A stretch of 6,341 bases of DNA from Chloroflexia bacterium. Lineage in GTDB: Bacteria; Chloroflexota; Chloroflexia; Thermomicrobiales; JALYUS01. The position numbers and the translations under genes are program-made. Within the stretch, counting starts at the first letter, position 1, and every line of letters starts with the position of its first letter. The DNA lies in contig JAICIL010000269.1 in assembly GCA_025924435.1 (NCBI GenBank), positions 1 to 6,341 on the forward strand, in the 5' to 3' direction. The notes below the pieces were generated by a model. That model did no database searches and was not told where the DNA came from. It worked only from the letters and a program-made list of their open reading frames with translations. This document shows, piece after piece, positions 4,978 to 6,341 of the stretch.

Positions 4978-4983
4978 TTTCGC

Positions 4984-5904
4984 ATGATCCAGGAGATCGA
5001 AACGACCGTCGCCGAGGAGACGGCGGCCATCCCGAAAGCGGCGGGGAACGGCCAGCATCCGCCCGCGGCAACCGAGCCACCCGTTGCGCAACCGACGGGC
5101 ATCGTGGTCGAGGAGCAGCGATCAACCAAAGTCGCGGTCAGGTATGACAGTGCACCGGGGTTCCCCGCGCTCGCCGCGAAGGTCAATCAGGGGATGCGCC
5201 CCGATCTCGACGTGCGGGTGCAGCGCGAACTCGGGGAACTGATCACAATTTTCCCGGCGCTCGCCCTGGTCAAGAACAAGGCGTTCATTGACGAAGCCGA
5301 TATGCTGGTGATCGCGCTGCTCCAGCAGCCGCCGAATATCGAACTGGCGAAGAAGATCCGCAGGCGGTTGGGCCGACAGATTCGCCGCGACCGCCTCATC
5401 AACTCCTCTCCCGCGAGTGCGGTCAGCGTCGGGTTGGCGGTCGTCGCCTATTTCATGCTGCCGGTGGCCTATCTGCTGACCGTCGTGATCCTCGCGCTCG
5501 GCGTTGACACGTACCTCGGCGTGCCGATCCACACCTACGCGATCGTCTTCGCCTTCGGGGCGACGGGGAGCATGGTCAGCATCATGGTGCGGATCCAGCA
5601 GTTCACGTACGCGCAGTACAAGAACTCGCTGTCGCTCTTCCTCACCGGGCTATTCCGACCGATCATCGGGATCGGCTTCGCGTTCTTCATCTTCGCCGCG
5701 CTGGAATCCGGCATCATCACCATCACCTTCCCGCCGGGGAAGGACGCCTTCTTCTACGCGGCGATCTCGTTCATCGCCGGTTTCAGCGAGCGCTTCGGCC
5801 AGAACATCGCGCGCAAGGCCGAAGGGCTTGCGGATAACGACACGGCGCCGCAGGCAACCATTGAGGCGACCGAGGAGGCGATGCCACGGGCGCGAACGGT
5901 CTGA
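4984..5904 (+). CDS. Uncharacterised four-helix membrane protein with GATGS and GFSERF motifs
   Basis: A 306-aa protein I cannot assign to a named family. Residues 1-145 are soluble: a low-complexity acidic/Pro-Ala N-terminus (1-60), then a helical segment (61-145) that ends in a strongly basic stretch KKIRRRLGRQIRRDR (123-137). Four hydrophobic segments follow at about 147-173, 183-203, 217-245 and 253-268. Conserved-looking motifs are AFGATGSMVS (190-199), GLFRPIIG (222-229) and AGFSERFGQNIARKAE (265-280); a 'G..GS..S', 'FRP..G' and 'GFSER' series is, from memory, shared by conserved hypothetical membrane proteins in several phyla. The C-terminal tail (281-306) is hydrophilic. There is no signal peptide, so the N-terminal half is probably cytosolic. 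It is divergent from rpmH and convergent with the VOC gene, so it is likely a single-gene transcript. The role is unknown; a sensor or scaffold is only a guess. Confidence 0.88.
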   Translation: MIQEIETTVAEETAAIPKAAGNGQHPPAATEPPVAQPTGIVVEEQRSTKVAVRYDSAPGFPALAAKVNQGMRPDLDVRVQRELGELITIFPALALVKNKAFIDEADMLVIALLQQPPNIELAKKIRRRLGRQIRRDRLINSSPASAVSVGLAVVAYFMLPVAYLLTVVILALGVDTYLGVPIHTYAIVFAFGATGSMVSIMVRIQQFTYAQYKNSLSLFLTGLFRPIIGIGFAFFIFAALESGIITITFPPGKDAFFYAAISFIAGFSERFGQNIARKAEGLADNDTAPQATIEATEEAMPRARTV

Positions 5905-5929
5905 AGCGCCCCGCCGCTCGTGGCTCGCC

Positions 5930-6341
5930 TCAGTACGCCGGATCGGGGTCTTCGCGGATCGGAAAATGTTGCCCCTTGCTTCGCGTCGCCACCTCGAAGA
6001 CGATGTTGTTCGGATCGGAAAAGAAGAACGACCGCGACGGCCCGCGCTCGATGATCGCGGAGAGGTTGTCCACGCCCCGCTCGCCGAGCCGCGTGTACCA
6101 GGCGTCGAACGCCGCGTCGTCCTCGACGTGGAAGCAGATATGGTCGAGCGAGCGGCCCGTGCTCGGCAGCGTCGCGTCCTTGTACGGCGGCAGTGCGGCG
6201 TCCGGGAACTCGAAGAAGGCGAAGACGGTGTTCGGCGCGACGGTGATGAAGTAGTGCCGCTCGTGGCCGGGGCGATCCAGCCGGTGGCCCATGGCGACCT
6301 CCGAGCCGAGCACGTCCCGGTAGAAGGCGACCGTCTTCTTC
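5930..6341 (-). CDS. Glyoxalase/VOC superfamily protein (N-terminus cut by window)
   Basis: A minus-strand gene that enters from the right edge with its frame open; 136 codons are visible. It is a vicinal-oxygen-chelate fold protein, a family of metal-dependent lyases, dioxygenases and resistance proteins. The first visible residues KKTVAFYRDVLGSEVAMG match the 'D...a..FY...LG' start of the first betaalphabetabetabeta unit, so about 15-20 residues including the first metal ligand are missing. The second unit is clear: LDHICFHVEDDAAFDAWYTR supplies a probable metal histidine, and FFFSDPNNIVFEVATR carries the 'DP.gn..E' end with the likely glutamate ligand. The substrate cannot be told; glyoxalase I, a ring-cleaving dioxygenase or fosfomycin-type enzymes are all in the superfamily. 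A GTG at 6311-6313 is internal, not the start. The stop is TGA at 5930-5932, with 25 nt to the convergent neighbour and no terminator hairpin seen. Confidence 0.88.
   Translation of the reverse strand, partial: KKTVAFYRDVLGSEVAMGHRLDRPGHERHYFITVAPNTVFAFFEFPDAALPPYKDATLPSTGRSLDHICFHVEDDAAFDAWYTRLGERGVDNLSAIIERGPSRSFFFSDPNNIVFEVATRSKGQHFPIREDPDPAY

Larger units (their letters stand above)
4596..4983. other. Divergent intergenic region between rpmH and the membrane-protein gene
   Basis: These 388 bases contain no supported gene. They hold the rpmH operon promoter and its leader of about 110 nt on the minus strand, a weaker plus-strand promoter candidate, and a plus-strand leader with a 9-bp inverted repeat. 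A GGTTAACC palindrome lies at 4923-4930. A reading frame open on the plus strand from 4732 joins the membrane-protein frame, but it crosses both promoters and has no ribosome-binding site, so it is not taken as coding. I saw no cluster of DnaA boxes (the best, ATATCCACC near 4766, is a 7-of-9 match to TTATCCACA) and no AT-rich unwinding stretch, so an origin is not supported here. Confidence 0.6.

Noticed and set aside
4732..4983. An 84-residue N-terminal extension of the membrane protein from ATG 4732
   Set aside because: It would run through the -35 of the rpmH promoter and the plus-strand promoter candidate, lacks a ribosome-binding site, and an ideal AGGAGG precedes the ATG at 4984.
5905..5929. 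A shared bidirectional terminator between the convergent genes
   Set aside because: The 25-nt gap contains no stem longer than 3-4 bp and no T or A run.

Overview
The window is high-GC bacterial DNA. Its core is the conserved ribosomal and membrane-insertion cluster rpmH-rnpA-yidD-yidC-khpB(jag), read right to left from about 4.6 kb to 1.68 kb. YidC is the short Gram-positive type without the large periplasmic domain of Proteobacteria, and it is followed by a Jag/KhpB protein with KH and R3H domains. With the GC content and frequent GTG/TTG starts, this suggests a Chloroflexota-like (perhaps Thermomicrobia-type) or other high-GC terrabacterial chromosome. That assignment is an inference; no marker here fixes the taxon.

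Layout, left to right. At 1-138 (minus) is the first part of a truncated gene whose N-terminus resembles a small 2Fe-2S ferredoxin-like subunit; a good match to a sigma-54 promoter lies just upstream. At 248-1533 (minus) two genes overlap by ATGA: a PfkB-family sugar/nucleoside kinase and then a Nudix hydrolase. At about 1546-1654 an intergenic inverted repeat of a type widespread in environmental genomes separates them from the upstream operon. From 4595 down to 1678 comes rpmH (L34), rnpA (RNase P protein), yidD, yidC and khpB. Junctions are 22 nt, an ATGA overlap, a GTGA overlap and 3 nt, so this is one tightly coupled operon, served by a near-consensus sigma-70 promoter at 4712-4740. The intergenic region 4596-4983 is divergent. 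To its right, on the plus strand, is a four-helix membrane protein of unknown function (4984-5904). It converges, with a 25-nt gap, on a truncated glyoxalase/VOC-family gene (5930-6341, minus).

How the genes work together. L34, the RNase P protein, YidD and YidC link ribosome and tRNA maturation to insertion of membrane proteins. KhpB is an RNA-binding protein habitually encoded next to YidC. The kinase and Nudix pair look like a small metabolic or housecleaning unit unrelated to this. dnaA, often found across the divergent promoter from rpmH, is absent; the unknown membrane protein occupies that place.

I found no clearly new defence or mobile system. The most unusual items are the repeat-derived tail on YidD, the long C-terminal extensions of L34 and YidC, the sigma-54-like site, the inverted repeat between jag and the kinase, and the uncharacterised membrane protein with its structured leader.
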